From assembly GCF_037126465.1 (NCBI RefSeq), contig NW_026999407.1:744001-808000 (forward strand): a stretch of DNA of 64,000 nucleotides, written 5' to 3'. Below, in pieces: positions 23,419 through 33,264 of the stretch. Numbering within the stretch: the first letter of the stretch is position 1; each line of letters begins with the position of its first letter. Origin of the DNA: Ornithodoros turicata. Its lineage: Eukaryota > Arthropoda > Arachnida > Ixodida > Argasidae. The position numbers and the translations under genes were made by a program. Below the pieces are notes generated by a model. The model had not been told where the DNA came from and made no database searches. It worked only from the letters and a program-made list of their open reading frames with translations.

Positions 23419-23429
23419 CCCATACTACT

Positions 23430-24087
23430 GACGTGTGGCAAATGGACCTCGCTGACTTTTCAAAATACAAGAGATTTAACGGCGGCTACCGCTACATTCT
23501 CGTGGGAATCGATTCCCTCTCCCGCTTTCTGCGCACCCTCCCGCTAAAGACGAAGCGCCCCGCCGAAATGAAAAGGGCCATGATAAGACTTTTTCCGGGA
23601 GGTAACGCACCTAGACACATCTTTTGCGACAGAGGAGGGGAATTCTACAACAAGACCGTCAAGGAGTATCTCTCACGAAAGAAGGTCCACATGTATTCCA
23701 CCTTCTATCCAGTAATCAAAGCATCGCAGGCAGAACGCGTGATACGCACTTTACACGATAGAATATTCCGCTATTTTAGAGTAACCGGAAAATACCACTT
23801 CGTCTTCGCGCTTCCCAAGATCGTACGCGACTACAACAACACCAAACACAGGACTTTGGGCATCAGCCCGTTCGAAGTCACACCCGAAAACGAATTGGAG
23901 CTGTTCAATAAGATAAATGGGAAGCCAGTCGTACCCTCCGTGAAAAAGAAGCTCAATGTGGGGGACAAAGTGAGGGTCCTACTACACAGAAAAGGTTTTC
24001 ATAAGAGCTCGGAAAGGAGTTGGTCGCCTCAGATTTTCACCGTCTCCCGCCTGAGAGACACCTCCCGTCGTGCACCTGGAAGATTAC
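23430..24087 (+). pseudogene. INT: Polinton/Maverick integrase, catalytic core part
   Basis: Retroviral-type integrase of a Polinton, which would insert the element into the host chromosome and make a 6-bp duplication. Visible are WQMDLADF with the first catalytic Asp, FCDRGGEF with the second Asp, and a downstream QAERVIRTLHDRIFRY motif with the Glu, followed by a DYNNTKHRTLGISPFEV block. The N-terminus is cut off by the 12.4-kb palindrome. A frameshift near 24,050 changes the frame before the second insertion at 24,088. The C-terminal part resumes at 25,357. The three catalytic acids are intact, but the gene is broken three ways. Confidence 0.92.
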
Positions 24088-25356
24088 AGTAGTAAGTAAT
24101 GGAGTCTCACAAAGCACAACGCTACAAGGCTTCTGGACGCCATTAATTAGCAATTAGAGCTAATTGGGACCCCCCACATTAATCAGCACCCTCCAGGGAG
24201 CCACCACACTAATTGGGGAACGTCTAACTCGTGTCCAGACCACCCAAGCGTTGTGCACTATGAGAGTCCATAAAAAATAAAAAATAGATAGAGATAGAGT
24301 GGAGAGAAGGAGTTTAGTTGAAGATCAACGACGTCATCGTGAAGAAAGCAACACGGAACGGCCGCTGACCGTCACTGGGCGACGGAGCTCAGAGGCAGGT
24401 TGCAAAGCATCGCAGCTATGACCACAAGTTCCGGACATCCTGTGACGTCAGCTGTGACGTCATCATGACATGTCTGGGCAGGTTAGGACAGCTCTGAACA
24501 TGCAAGGAGAAAAACACTCGTAATACAGAGGCTGGGAAAGCAAGAGTATGCAAACCATCAATAGCTAACAAGAAAATAGAATTGGTTACACAACAAATGA
24601 TCCCACCTGATGATTGCTGTTGTCCGGGCATCCCCGGCATTTTCTATCATCTTCTGCCTTGGGAATGGGAGTAGCGCTGGCGTGATTCTTAATAATTTTG
24701 TTGTGAGAATAGTTGAGTAAGTACCCGCTAGGGGATGCAGCTGCGGGGCTTTATAGAGGAGAAAAAAACCATTACGAGTCAGTTCTCTGCCTGCCTCTCG
24801 GATGGAGCAGTCGCATCGTTCTGCGCTCCTGTTGTGGTGGGATCATTTGTTGTGTAACTAATTCTATGTTCTTGTTAGCTATTGATGGTTTGCATACTCT
24901 TGCTTTCCCAGCCTCTGTATTACGAGTGTTTTTCTCCTTACATGTCCAGAGCTGTCCTAACCTGCCCAGACATGTCATGATGACGTCACAGCTGACGTCA
25001 CAGGATGTCCGGAACTTGTGGTCATAGCTGCGATGCTTTGCAACCTGCCTCTGTGCTCCGTTGCCCAGCGACGGTCAGCGGCCGTTCCGGGCCGCTTTCT
25101 TTACGATGACGTCGTTGATCTTCAACTAAACTCCTTCTCTCCACTCTATCGCTATCTATTTTTTTTATTTTTTATGGACTCTTATAGTGCACAACGCTCG
25201 GGTGGTCTGGACACGAGTTAGACGTTCCCCAATTAGTGTGGTGGCTCCCTAGAGGGTGCTGATTAATGTGGGGGTCCCAATTAGCTCTAATTGCTAATTA
25301 ATGGCGTCCAGAAACCTTGTAGCGTTGTGCACTGTGAGAGTCCAGTACTTACTACT
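24088..25356. mobile_element. 1.27-kb palindromic element inserted in the integrase gene
   Basis: It starts AGTAGTAAGTA and ends TACTTACTACT, flanked by GATTAC duplications (24082-24087 and 25357-25362). Arms of about 520 bp surround a spacer of about 230 bp. The ends and subterminal blocks (tandem TGACGTCA sites, a GACATGTCTGGGCA word, the GGACGCCATTAAT core) match those of the 12.4-kb palindrome. It is therefore a short member of the same family. Excision in silico restores the integrase frame up to the chromo-like domain. No coding capacity. Confidence 0.88.
24098..24274. repeat. Terminal hairpin of the small element, stem diverged from the large one
   Basis: The outer stem begins at about 24,100 (GGAGTCTCAC) and closes at about 24,272 (GAGAGTCC). 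The stem sequence differs from that of the 12.4-kb element but still pairs. The loop core with the CAATTAGAGCTAATTG arm and CCCC/GGGG arm is nearly the same in both. The same fold occurs at the right end (about 25,172-25,344). Confidence 0.65.
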
Positions 25357-25566
25357 GATTACCGGGGTAAGGAAGTGGACGGTTCTTTCTACCCGGAGGA
25401 GGTACTCGTCGTAACCCGAGACGCCAATCAGCCTTGGCCAGTAACGAAAGTGCTGAGAAAGAAGCAAGTGAACGGTCAGATGTTCTCTTTGGTTCGCTGG
25501 TTCGGTTACGACAAAGAACACGACAGTTGGGTTCCGAGCAGCGACGTGGTCAAGATTGGGAAATGA
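25357..25566 (+). pseudogene. INT: Polinton integrase C-terminal chromo-like domain
   Basis: Continuation of the integrase after the small palindrome. It has a beta-rich stretch with a VRWFGYDKEHDSWVP motif typical of the chromodomain at the end of Polinton integrases, which is thought to bind chromatin marks. The stop codon TGA at 25564 overlaps the ATG of the next gene (ATGA). Confidence 0.85.
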
Positions 25567-26834
25567 CGTCAAACATCTACATCCACCTGCTCTCGAATGC
25601 CAGCATGGATAAGTTTCCCTCGAATAAACTCAACGCCTTCACGGTAGCGTTGGATAGTCCGCTTCAGCTCTCGAATCGGTATAAAGTCAGTCTGATGGAT
25701 CTCAGCATAAGCAACGATTTTTTAAATATCGGGTACGAAAGGCAAGATGCGAAAATCGAGGTTTCTTTCGAGGACACGGTCGAAGCCGGGAGAACTTTTT
25801 GTGTCACCTCGGATCTCGAGAGGGATTTGGGAAAAGCCCTTTCGGAATTCAACGTTTCTTTCGCGTATCATAAATCGCGATACGACTTCGTCTTACCCGT
25901 GGACGTGAAAGCCGTGAATTGGACCCTCGGCTCGCACAGGCGCTCGACGCCTCGCTAGTGTCCCGCGAAGCAGGTCGTGCGGTGAAGCCTCCGAAATTGA
26001 GCGAACGCGAAGCCACCTCCATCTTATTGGAGCACGCCGCACCCGTCGCTTTCGGCGACGTCACTCTGAATTCGGAAACCACGTCCCTACGGAACACACT
26101 GAACAAGTATTTCCATACGCACAAGCTGGACGCCTCGCTAGAATTCGCGGATAACGTCTACTCTCTGAAAACGCCGAAAGGGTTGCACGTACCGAAACCC
26201 TTTGTCAAGCTGCTACATCTCACACCCGTCGAGGGACACGGAGAAACGCTATGCGTCTCTCTCCCCGTAGCGCGCCAATTTTCTTTCACGATCAAGACGA
26301 AAATTCCTCGATCTTTGCAAGTACATCTGCCTCCCGGCTATTATGCGACGCCGCAAGCACTTCTGGATGCGATTAACCAGCGCGTAGGCGAACGCGCGAG
26401 CTTCAGCTTCGATGGAACAGAAATGTGAAATTCGGCTACCCGAGGGCACCTCCACCCTAAGACTTTCCGAGTACTTGACCGTGCTTTTGGGCTTCGAATC
26501 GCGTACCGTCTTCACGGGGGAGGAGGTGGTTGCCACGAGCTCCGTCGAGGTACTCCTGGAACCCCCGTTTCACAACATAATCGTCTACACGGATATCGTG
26601 GAACCCACGTGCGTGGGGAGCGGGAAAAAACCGATATTAAAAATACTACCCTCTTATACCGAGAAAGACAAGCACGTCGTCACCTACACGTTAGATAACA
26701 TCCAGTATTTTAACCTGTCTCAATTCGAAATTCCCTCAGTGACGATCGTTCTCGCGGACGAAACGGGAAGACGTTTGCCGTTGCGGTCCAAAGGCAGAAC
26801 CAATCTAACGTTACATTTCAAATATGTACCGTAA
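25563..26834 (+). pseudogene. Polinton minor capsid (penton-like) protein, two frameshifts
   Basis: Three overlapping frames (25563-25958, 25919-26428 and 26412-26834) together match the layout of the Polinton minor capsid protein, a single jelly-roll penton homologue. The N-terminus has the SNASMDKFPSNKLNAFTV type of opening. The middle has LPPGYYATPQALLDAINQ. The C-terminus has the IIVYTDIVEPTCVGSG and TLHFKYVP blocks. Frameshifts near 25,920 and 26,420 break it. The start overlaps the integrase stop. The protein would sit at the vertices of an icosahedral capsid. Family identity is from recalled motif style, so high but not certain. Confidence 0.82.
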
Positions 26835-27141
26835 TTCCCCCAAAATAATTCCCGTGTACACGGGACCCCTTTTCCAACGAGGGGGCGGTGTGTTGAGCAA
26901 CATATCCAAGTTTATCGTTCCCATCTGGCAGCAAGTAAAACCGATCGCCAAGAGAACGTTGAAGCGCTTGGCGCGGAATTTGGCCGATGGCGAAGGAATA
27001 TCGCGAGCAGTAAAAAAGACGGCCATGGCAACGGGGAGAGACGTGCTGGATTCCATGGAGGGCTCTGGGAAGAAACGCTGCAAAAGACAACAAAAGGCGC
27101 CGACACACGACGCACCTGCAGATATCTTTGGTACGCCGTGA
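26824..27141 (+). CDS. Small basic Polinton virion-type protein
   Basis: A 105-residue protein overlapping the end of the minor capsid gene by 11 bases. It has a FQRGGG segment near residue 18, a hydrophobic stretch, a Lys/Arg-rich helix-like middle (KRTLKRLARN) and a KKRCKRQQK cluster near the end. Short basic proteins with an N-terminal Gly-rich element between the two capsid genes are typical of Polintons and resemble adenovirus core or membrane-lytic minor proteins in general layout. No domain is recognised. The ORF is intact. Confidence 0.55.
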   Translation: MYRNSPKIIPVYTGPLFQRGGGVLSNISKFIVPIWQQVKPIAKRTLKRLARNLADGEGISRAVKKTAMATGRDVLDSMEGSGKKRCKRQQKAPTHDAPADIFGTP

Positions 27142-27175
27142 AGGTCACACATCTGATGCGCGCGCTCCGTCCATC

Positions 27176-28427
27176 ATGACGTCAACGGAAGGAAAAATAC
27201 AGACGCCGATCTGTCTAACGAGTGATGTGATGATATTCGAACTCCCTTCCATTCAATACGGCGTGGAAGATACTTCGTACCAACTTTTTTATCCGGTCAA
27301 CGGAGTAAATAATTTCGTGATCGAGTTTTGTATTCAAAATTTACAAAGGGCACACTTGGATCTCTACGGCAGTTTCGTGTCTTTGATCGTGCGCATTGTT
27401 CGCGACGACGGGGGAGAAATGGACGAGAAAGATGTCATTTTCCCAATAGACCATCTGTTGAGCGGCATGTTTAAGACGGTCTCCGTTTATGCGAACAACA
27501 AGCTCGTCAGTTCCAACGAGTTGTACGCCCATGGCTCAAGAAACAGTGCACGCGGCTGGACTCTATGTCGAGGACGACGAACATTTAAAGAACGATTACG
27601 ACGTCTCGTCTCGCGGTCCGAAACAACGTTACGAAGCGACAAAAGGTGGGAAATACTTTAACCTGGTCAGTCAGATCAATACCGACATGTTTCAACAGCC
27701 GCGCCTTATGGTACCTGCCGTCGAGATTCGCGTCGTTTTCCTGTTAAACAACGACGAATTTAAACTCATATCGGTCCCCAACGACAAGAAAATGTACAAT
27801 TACGAGGTGGACATTAAAGCAATGACGTTACACTTGAAAAAGGTGACGCTGGCACCTTCACTGTTTTTGGAATACGAGCGGCGGCTTCAGACCACGCCAG
27901 CCATCTACGTGTTACACGGATTGGAAACCAAGGTGCGGAGCTTGAGTGCCGGGAGCTTGGACGCTCACTTTGAAAACGTTTTCCCCGAAAGGGTACCTTC
28001 CAAATTATGCGTCGCCCTGCTCGCCACGTCCGACTTTCTCGGCGACATCCAATCGCACCCCTACAAATTCCGCCATTACGACCTGTCTCATTCGATGCTC
28101 TCTGTGGACAGACAGCAAGTGCGAGCCGAGTACGACTTTCAGAACGACCTCGTCAAAATTCCCTACTTTAGCTTCTTGCAAGAACTGAGTCAAAAACATT
28201 TCAAGTATAGCTATGAGCGATTTAAAACGAATGGGTTCCTTCTCTACTTCAACTTGGACGTGGACAAGTGTTCTTCTCCTTCGCATTTGAACGAGTGGCG
28301 AAAAGGAAACGTTCGCCTGCAATTACGCTTCGCTAACGCCCTTCCAGACGCCGTCACCATCCTCTTGATTTCTGAGTGTCCCAAGCTCATGTGCGTCGAC
28401 AAGGACCGTATGGTCACCTTCCCATAG
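27176..28427 (+). pseudogene. MCP: Polinton major capsid protein (double jelly-roll), one frameshift
   Basis: The ATG at 27176 (in an ATGACGTCA context) opens a frame with a VIEFCIQNLQRAHLDLYGS block, an FPIDHLLSGMFKTVSVY block and NKLVSSNE. This is the N-terminal jelly-roll signature of Polinton capsid proteins. Near 27,530 the frame shifts and the rest continues to 28427, ending with an EWRKGNVRLQLRFANALPD block and a C-terminal strand typical of the second jelly-roll. A few residues around the shift also seem lost. The protein would form the capsid shell, but the frameshift makes this copy non-functional. Confidence 0.88.
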
Positions 28428-28432
28428 AAAAG

Positions 28433-28873
28433 ATGTACGAGAGCGACATCTTGGAACTCGTGTCCCTGAACCCCCTCGCTTCCTCCATGCTGAGAGGCAT
28501 TCGCGCTTCCGACGAAGCCTTCGTTTTACGCGAGCCCGGCTATTTAATCATCAATACGGAAGAGCGAAGAAAGCGCGGCCAGCACTGGGTGCTCTACTTG
28601 AAAAACTACGACGGGTCAGCCGTGTTTTTCGACAGCTACGGACTTGCCCCCATCGAAGCAAACCTTCGAAGGACTTTACGTGCAGTGGACGAGTATAACG
28701 ACAAGTGTATTCAATCACCGTTTTCGCCTTACTGCGGGCTTTTTTGTATCTACGTAGCCACGCGCATGTCGAAACGCTACAGCTTGAAAAATTGTGTATC
28801 TATGTTTTCTTATAACCTCGAAGAGAATGACGAAACAATAAAACGTCTCCTCGTGAGCGAACTCGTTTCGTAA
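28433..28873 (+). CDS. PRO: Adenain-like cysteine protease of the Polinton
   Basis: 146 residues, starting 5 bases after the capsid stop. The catalytic set of the adenovirus-type maturation protease (Ulp1/adenain clan) is visible in order: His51 in GQHWVLY, Asp67 in FFDSYG, Gln94 in CIQSPF, and Cys101 in SPYCGLFC. The length is short compared with adenain (about 200) but normal for Polintons. It would cleave capsid and core precursors during assembly. No frameshift is seen. An upstream in-frame Met in the capsid overlap is possible, but the start at 28433 is better spaced. Confidence 0.88.
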   Translation: MYESDILELVSLNPLASSMLRGIRASDEAFVLREPGYLIINTEERRKRGQHWVLYLKNYDGSAVFFDSYGLAPIEANLRRTLRAVDEYNDKCIQSPFSPYCGLFCIYVATRMSKRYSLKNCVSMFSYNLEENDETIKRLLVSELVS

Positions 28874-28891
28874 AATAGTCTATTTATTTTT

Positions 28892-29332
28892 TCACGACAT
28901 ACACAAGACGCTTGCGAGACGATCTTCCAACGTGCTGACCCGACGCTCGTCGTCGCCGGTCACCGTGACGTCGAGAAATGTGTGGAGAAGCCAGTAGCGA
29001 CGGACGATAGGTCGGTTGAAACCCGCGTTGATGAGACACGGGTCGACTGTCTCTCCTCGTCTATACTTTTGCAACAGCTCGAGCTTGTAATCTATGAAAC
29101 GCTTCATTTTCTTCGCAATCTTCCCACTGACGGTGAACAGACGTAAGGATATCGTCTTGAGAATCGAGCGAAAGTCTCCCTCGCAGCTATCGCCATGAAC
29201 ATAATCGCGTAATCGCAGCAAGTCCCGATACATTCGCGTTTGCACAAAGGTGGCAAACCGCTGCTCGGGCGTCATGACTGAGACGCAATGAGAGTAGACA
29301 ACCTTTTTTATTTCTCGTGAGAGGTTACACAT
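28892..29332 (-). CDS. Unidentified Polinton-associated gene (minus strand)
   Basis: A helical, Arg/Lys-rich protein of up to 146 residues, convergent with the protease gene. A second Met at 29274 is a plausible start (127 residues), since the first codons overlap an AATAAA-containing stretch. Its own AATAAA lies just past the stop at 28883-28888 on the minus strand. I do not recognise a domain. The ORF is intact, and codon use looks like the neighbouring Polinton genes. Confidence 0.55.
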   Translation of the reverse strand: MCNLSREIKKVVYSHCVSVMTPEQRFATFVQTRMYRDLLRLRDYVHGDSCEGDFRSILKTISLRLFTVSGKIAKKMKRFIDYKLELLQKYRRGETVDPCLINAGFNRPIVRRYWLLHTFLDVTVTGDDERRVSTLEDRLASVLCMS

Positions 29333-29335
29333 GAA

Positions 29336-29545
29336 TTAGGCTCCAGCTTTGGTTTCGTAGCTGGGAAGACAGCCCAAATACGGACGAAGGCTCGAGTCTA
29401 ACCAATGGCTGGGGTTTCTCGACCAGAGTCCACCGCAACGACTGGTGGTCAGCTGATCGCCGATCCGCAAAAAGAAGGTCTTCGGAGCAGGCTTGAAGGT
29501 TAGGACCAGGTGTAGATCTCCCGTCAGTAGCCATTCGTAATCTGC
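29336..29545 (-). CDS. Unidentified minus-strand exon or small gene
   Basis: An open frame of about 69 residues begins right after a pyrimidine-rich CTTTCGTTGCAG acceptor-like sequence and ends 3 bases before the next minus-strand gene. It has strand-like segments (LHLVLTFK, FFLRIGDQ). A TATAAAAAA stretch lies about 30 bases upstream and could be its promoter instead, with an ATG at about 29,534 in another frame. Function unknown. Confidence 0.35.
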   Translation of the reverse strand, partial: ADYEWLLTGDLHLVLTFKPAPKTFFLRIGDQLTTSRCGGLWSRNPSHWLDSSLRPYLGCLPSYETKAGA

Positions 29546-29768
29546 AACGAAAGGAGCGTGAGAAACGCGTGTTTTTTTATACCTTAAACACACGTACAAT
29601 CTTCTTCAGTCACAGAGTGACACTGATGGTCCATCTTCTCCATCTTCCTTCAGTAGTCGAGGTCCCTCGCAACGTACGTCGAACGGTACCGTCCGACAGC
29701 CGAGAAACGGGCGAATCAATCGGTCCGTCCAATGCTTTTGCTGTGAAAAAAATAATGTGAGCGATTAT

Positions 29769-30040
29769 ACAGGGTGTTTCAAAAAACGTGTCATTCGGAC
29801 TTGATAAAAAAACGGGGCGACGGAAAAATACGGGGTAAAGGGCACTTGTGTGGCACCTGTATTTGTCATCTTGCAAAAATATTTTCATTTGATTTTAATT
29901 AAAATAAATTGAATTTCTTAAATTGAACTCCAAAATTTCCCAAGTCAACCTAACGTTTTTTTACAGAATTTGAGAGCCCGTAGCGAACTTAGTCAGACCC
30001 ACCAAGAAATCCCCTCGATATTGCAAATGGAACTGCCAAA
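29769..30040 (+). repeat. Interspersed repeat with ACAGGGTGTTTC end, copy 1
   Basis: About 270 bp, close to identical to 33989-34259. A third, truncated copy is inverted at about 37,462-37,546. The 5' end ACAGGGTGTTTCAAAA is shared. The body has an AT-rich block and a poly-T-ACAG acceptor-like site. Class unknown. Its right end is interrupted by the next MITE. Confidence 0.7.
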
Positions 30041-30392
30041 AAAAAGTCCCGAAGTTGAGGCTTCAGAGTTTCGGGTATTCAACAGCGCACCAAATCAGTC
30101 GGAAATATGCGCGGAGGGCAGGACATGCTCCTGCCCCCATGAAGCTAGAACAGTTTATCGCCGGACCGGCGTGCAGCACAAGACGCGCAGATAACAAGGC
30201 AGGTGACATTCCACCATACGTTGATAAGCGGCAAACAAAAATGATTCCGCCTCTTTTTTCCCGCCCTGTGTTTTTTCGACCTTCTATCTTTCATGGGGGC
30301 AGGAGCATGTCCTCCTCTCCACGAATCTTTGCGTCTGATTTGGTGCGCCGTTGAATACCCGAAACTTTGAAGCGTCAATTTCGGGACTTTTT
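30041..30392. mobile_element. MITE with AAAAAGTCCCGAA ends
   Basis: The left end AAAAAGTCCCGAA (30041) and right end TTCGGGACTTTTT (30392) are inverted. About 100 bp of each arm pairs imperfectly, including a CATGGGGGCAGGAGCATGTC block. No ORF of note. No clear TSD. Confidence 0.65.
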
Positions 30393-32337
30393 GATGTCGC
30401 ACAGCTGACAGGTGTCGAGCGTGACGTAGAGACGCGTGTAATCTCCTAGGTCCTTACATTCGAACAATTCGAAAATCTCGAGGGCGTACTGATAGTCCTC
30501 GTCCGTGATCTCTTGGTCGTTCAGGTCACTTTTGAAAGCTTCCTTTGGCGGTACTGCGGGCAAATTGTAGGTTTCGAAACTGTCGACGAAGGTGTACGGG
30601 TAAATTCCCTTCCTGAGAAGGCGACGGAAACGGTCACCAAACATTTGGCGGGTGCAATGAAACACACTCTCGCCACCACTGGAAAGGAGCGTTTCTACCA
30701 GGTTAGACAACGAGAGGTTGAAAAACTGCGTGGTATCGCGGAAATGGAGCTCGCCAATATTGAAGCCTCGTATTTTTTCTGTGGTAGACGCTAAGATCCA
30801 CGGTTCTCCCATATTTAGAACGTGCATGTGGCGAAGAAGGGAGCTCAAATCGTATTGCAGGTTGTGCACTAACACGACGAGTTCTTGGTGTTACGACACG
30901 TAAGGTTACACGTATCACACAGCGTCTCAACAAAATTCGAGGAACCGGGGTCTACGAAACGGGTGTGGTCGTGATGCGACACCTTCCGTGTATGTCGGTT
31001 AAATTCGCACCCGCAAAATTCGCTGTGCGTCGCGCACTCGTGTCGAACAAGGTCTACCACACTCATGACCAACGGTGAGGGAAGACGGTTCAGCCTATCG
31101 ATTTGTTCGCTAAATCCCTTCAGTGCGAGCAAGCATTTTTCTGCCGCGTTAGGTCCCAAATAGCTATCTACACCAATTATTTTCCCATCACAACTTCTCA
31201 CTAGCACGATGCTGTACGAGCTCATCCTGTGCACACTCGAGGCGTCCTTAACGAGTGCATCCTTTTCCAGTATGCTTTCCGTGTCCAACACCGCAAAATA
31301 GGGGTAGGGATGCATGTACTGTATCTTGGTGAAGGAGACGCTCTCCCCCGCTTTTGGCATTTCGAGAATTACTTCGTTTACGTCTCGACACAGACGTTCG
31401 TGCTGCTCCAAACGCCCCTCTCGTCCTATAACCGCTCGTGCATTTCTCACAATAAAAATAGTCACCTCGTCCCATGAAAGTGCTAAATTTTCTGATTCCA
31501 TAGAAATGCTCCCTAACCTCGAGCAGGTGGACTTTATCCTGATAGAGCGTGCAGAGAATCCGCCCGGTAGATATCGAACTCGTCTGCTCGTCGAGCACGC
31601 AGATGTACACGGAGATTTTGTTTTTTCTCTCCCACAGGAAAATGTCTTCGTAAGTGACTGGAAAGCAGGGCGGCCAGTACGTTACATGCGTCTCCGGATT
31701 CGAAGGATTCATGTATTTGTGGTATCTGACATAATCGTTTGGGTTGTTCCTCAAAGGATGCAAGAGTACCAGCACGCTATACTTGAAACACTCGTTTTCG
31801 TGATTCGGTGGAAGTTTGACTTTTGTGAGAGTCTTTGTTTTTTCTCTTCAACATTACGGGAAGCTCGATCGTGCACACAATCCGCTTCGGTTTTAAGCGC
31901 GTTAGTTTTAAGTCGACACATTGGACGTCGTTCGAGGTGAAACCAGATCCTTCTCTCGCATAGTTTTCTACGCGTTGCGAGGACTCTGCGATGGCAGCAT
32001 TTATCGCGCCTTCGATTTCTTGACGGTTATGAACCACTCTCAAGTGAAGGTTCACGTGGAGGAGATGAGACGTCAACCCATCGGCTCCGTCCTTAATCAT
32101 GAGCGCTTTCGAGCACAGACAAAATTTGAAATGCATGGGATAAGCTTCGAGGACGCGTGTGATTACTGGAGCTGTGCTCGGTAGATAGAGTCGCAAATCG
32201 TCGACGTTGTCGTCGTGCGGGGAACAGAGAAGCGTGTACCTAGTAGCCGTTCCGTCGAATGCCTCATCTGTGACAAAAAAAGGAAGGAATCGTCTCTCCG
32301 TGACGGAGGGATGATTCTCTACGACGTGTTCTCGCAA
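30393..32337 (-). pseudogene. POLB: Polinton protein-primed DNA polymerase B, N-terminal/exonuclease half (minus strand)
   Basis: Read from 32,337 down to 30,393 through several frames. A CFKYSVLVLLHP opening is followed by FPVTYEDIFLWERKNKISV, then HLLEVREHFYGIRKF with YFYCEKC, then a Cys/His-rich block (CGCEFNRHTRKVSHHDHTR, CDTCNLTCR), then HNLQYDLSSLL and KGIYPYTFVDSFE with PPKEAF and LYVTLDTCQL. This is the order of the exonuclease part of Polinton PolB. Frameshifts lie near 31,776, 31,500 and 30,870. It stops at the MITE, and the polymerase half is on the opposite strand at 34,243. The enzyme would replicate the element by protein priming; this copy is dead. Confidence 0.88.
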
Positions 32338-33107
32338 TTCAACGATTCTACGACCCTGGACAGGCTCAGCTTCGTTTTGAAATTCTGGGCTTCATCTCCA
32401 ACCCTACCAGACAGGGGAATGAAATCTGCATACGACTGATCCCCTTCCCACATGAGCATTTCGTCTGCATTGTCATGTCCATCTAGGGGTTCGTCGTCGT
32501 CGTCTGTTTCAGGTATTACGAAAGGCGGACTACTGACTCTGTCGTCGTCGTCGTCATCTGAAAGGACGACTGGGCTATTACCGAGATTCTCTATTCTAGC
32601 TTCGTGCTCTCTTTCTACGGCCATGAGCTTGGCATCGATGGGGTCGTACTGACATACGAGACAGCGTGGCACTGCGGTCAAACAAAATCAGTACGAGATT
32701 TCCCCTCACGAAACAATGCTCACTTTTCCCTTCAGCTGAGGAACGCTTGAGATTGATGATGACAGAGGATGGGGTGAGTCCCTGTGTCTTCAGTATCATG
32801 CGGAGACAGCGGCTATTGGTTCCTGAAAAAAAAACAATGCCATGCATAGAATACACTCTCACAGCAGAGACGGTCAACTTACATTTTGCTCCACGAAACG
32901 TCTCACGTCGTGGATGAATGCCCCTCGTGGGCTTCCTATCAATCGTCGTAGAACAAGAGCACCTTTTATAGTGGCTACATCGCTGTCCTCCTCCTCGCAT
33001 TGCGACGGTGTCGTCTGTACTTTGACCACCCCGCCTTCCGTCTTTCGCGCCTTTTTTCTTTGCGATGTCGCATATGACAATGATACCATCGACGTTGAAT
33101 AAAACAT
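32319..33107 (-). pseudogene. 5' exons or upstream gene of the minus-strand PolB segment
   Basis: The ORF at 32319-32681 has a Cys pair (CLVCQYD) and two acidic runs (DDDDDD and DDDDEP). It can be joined in frame to an upstream exon through a GTGAGC...CCGCAG intron (about 32,681-32,738). Farther up, 32874-33107 encodes a Lys/Arg-rich segment ending at a GTAAGT donor, with a T-run CAG acceptor near 32,825. That junction would introduce a stop, so the first exon is uncertain. It may be the N-terminal extension of PolB or a separate gene. Confidence 0.4.
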
Positions 33108-33154
33108 TACACTAATGTCTAGCTAGCACTCTGGACCGACTTCTATATGACGAC

Positions 33155-33226
33155 GAGAAGATCCAGTGTGGGATTCGAACCCGGGAACCTCCTACACTGG
33201 ACGCGACACACTAACCACTAGTCTAA
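33155..33226 (-). ncRNA. tRNA-like element (SINE head or tRNA pseudogene)
   Basis: On the minus strand a box A (TGGTTAGTGTG, 33207-33217) and a box B (GGTTCGAATCC, 33171-33181) are correctly ordered and spaced for a Pol III internal promoter. The acceptor stem does not pair well, so a functional tRNA is unlikely. Confidence 0.5.
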
Positions 33227-33264
33227 TTCGTGCTGCGTGACGTTTTTCTTATCGTAGAGCTCGT

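Larger units (their letters stand above)
11033..23429. mobile_element. 12.4-kb palindromic element with 6-bp duplication (Polinton-related, non-autonomous)
   Basis: The element starts AGTAGTATGGG and ends CCCATACTACT. It is flanked by the direct duplication GACGTG (11027-11032 and 23430-23435). The left arm (11033-17135) and right arm (17262-23429) are near-identical inverted copies around a GC-rich spacer (17136-17261). The 6-bp duplication and 5'-AG start match what is reported for Polintons/Mavericks. No integrase, polymerase or capsid gene is present. Its longest ORFs are about 140-165 codons and unrecognised. The arms differ by scattered substitutions and by one 56-bp tandem duplication present only on the right, which argues against a simple assembly mirror. 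It is inserted in a Polinton integrase gene. Confidence 0.85.

Noticed and set aside
11033..23429. Pure assembly artefact (mirror contig)
   Set aside because: The arms differ by substitutions, a microsatellite change and a 56-bp duplication. Different flanks share a 6-bp duplication and one integrase frame continues across. A long-read check is still desirable.
33155..33226. Attachment site at a tRNA 3' end
   Set aside because: There is no duplicated tRNA 3' end elsewhere, and Polinton integration does not use tRNA sites.
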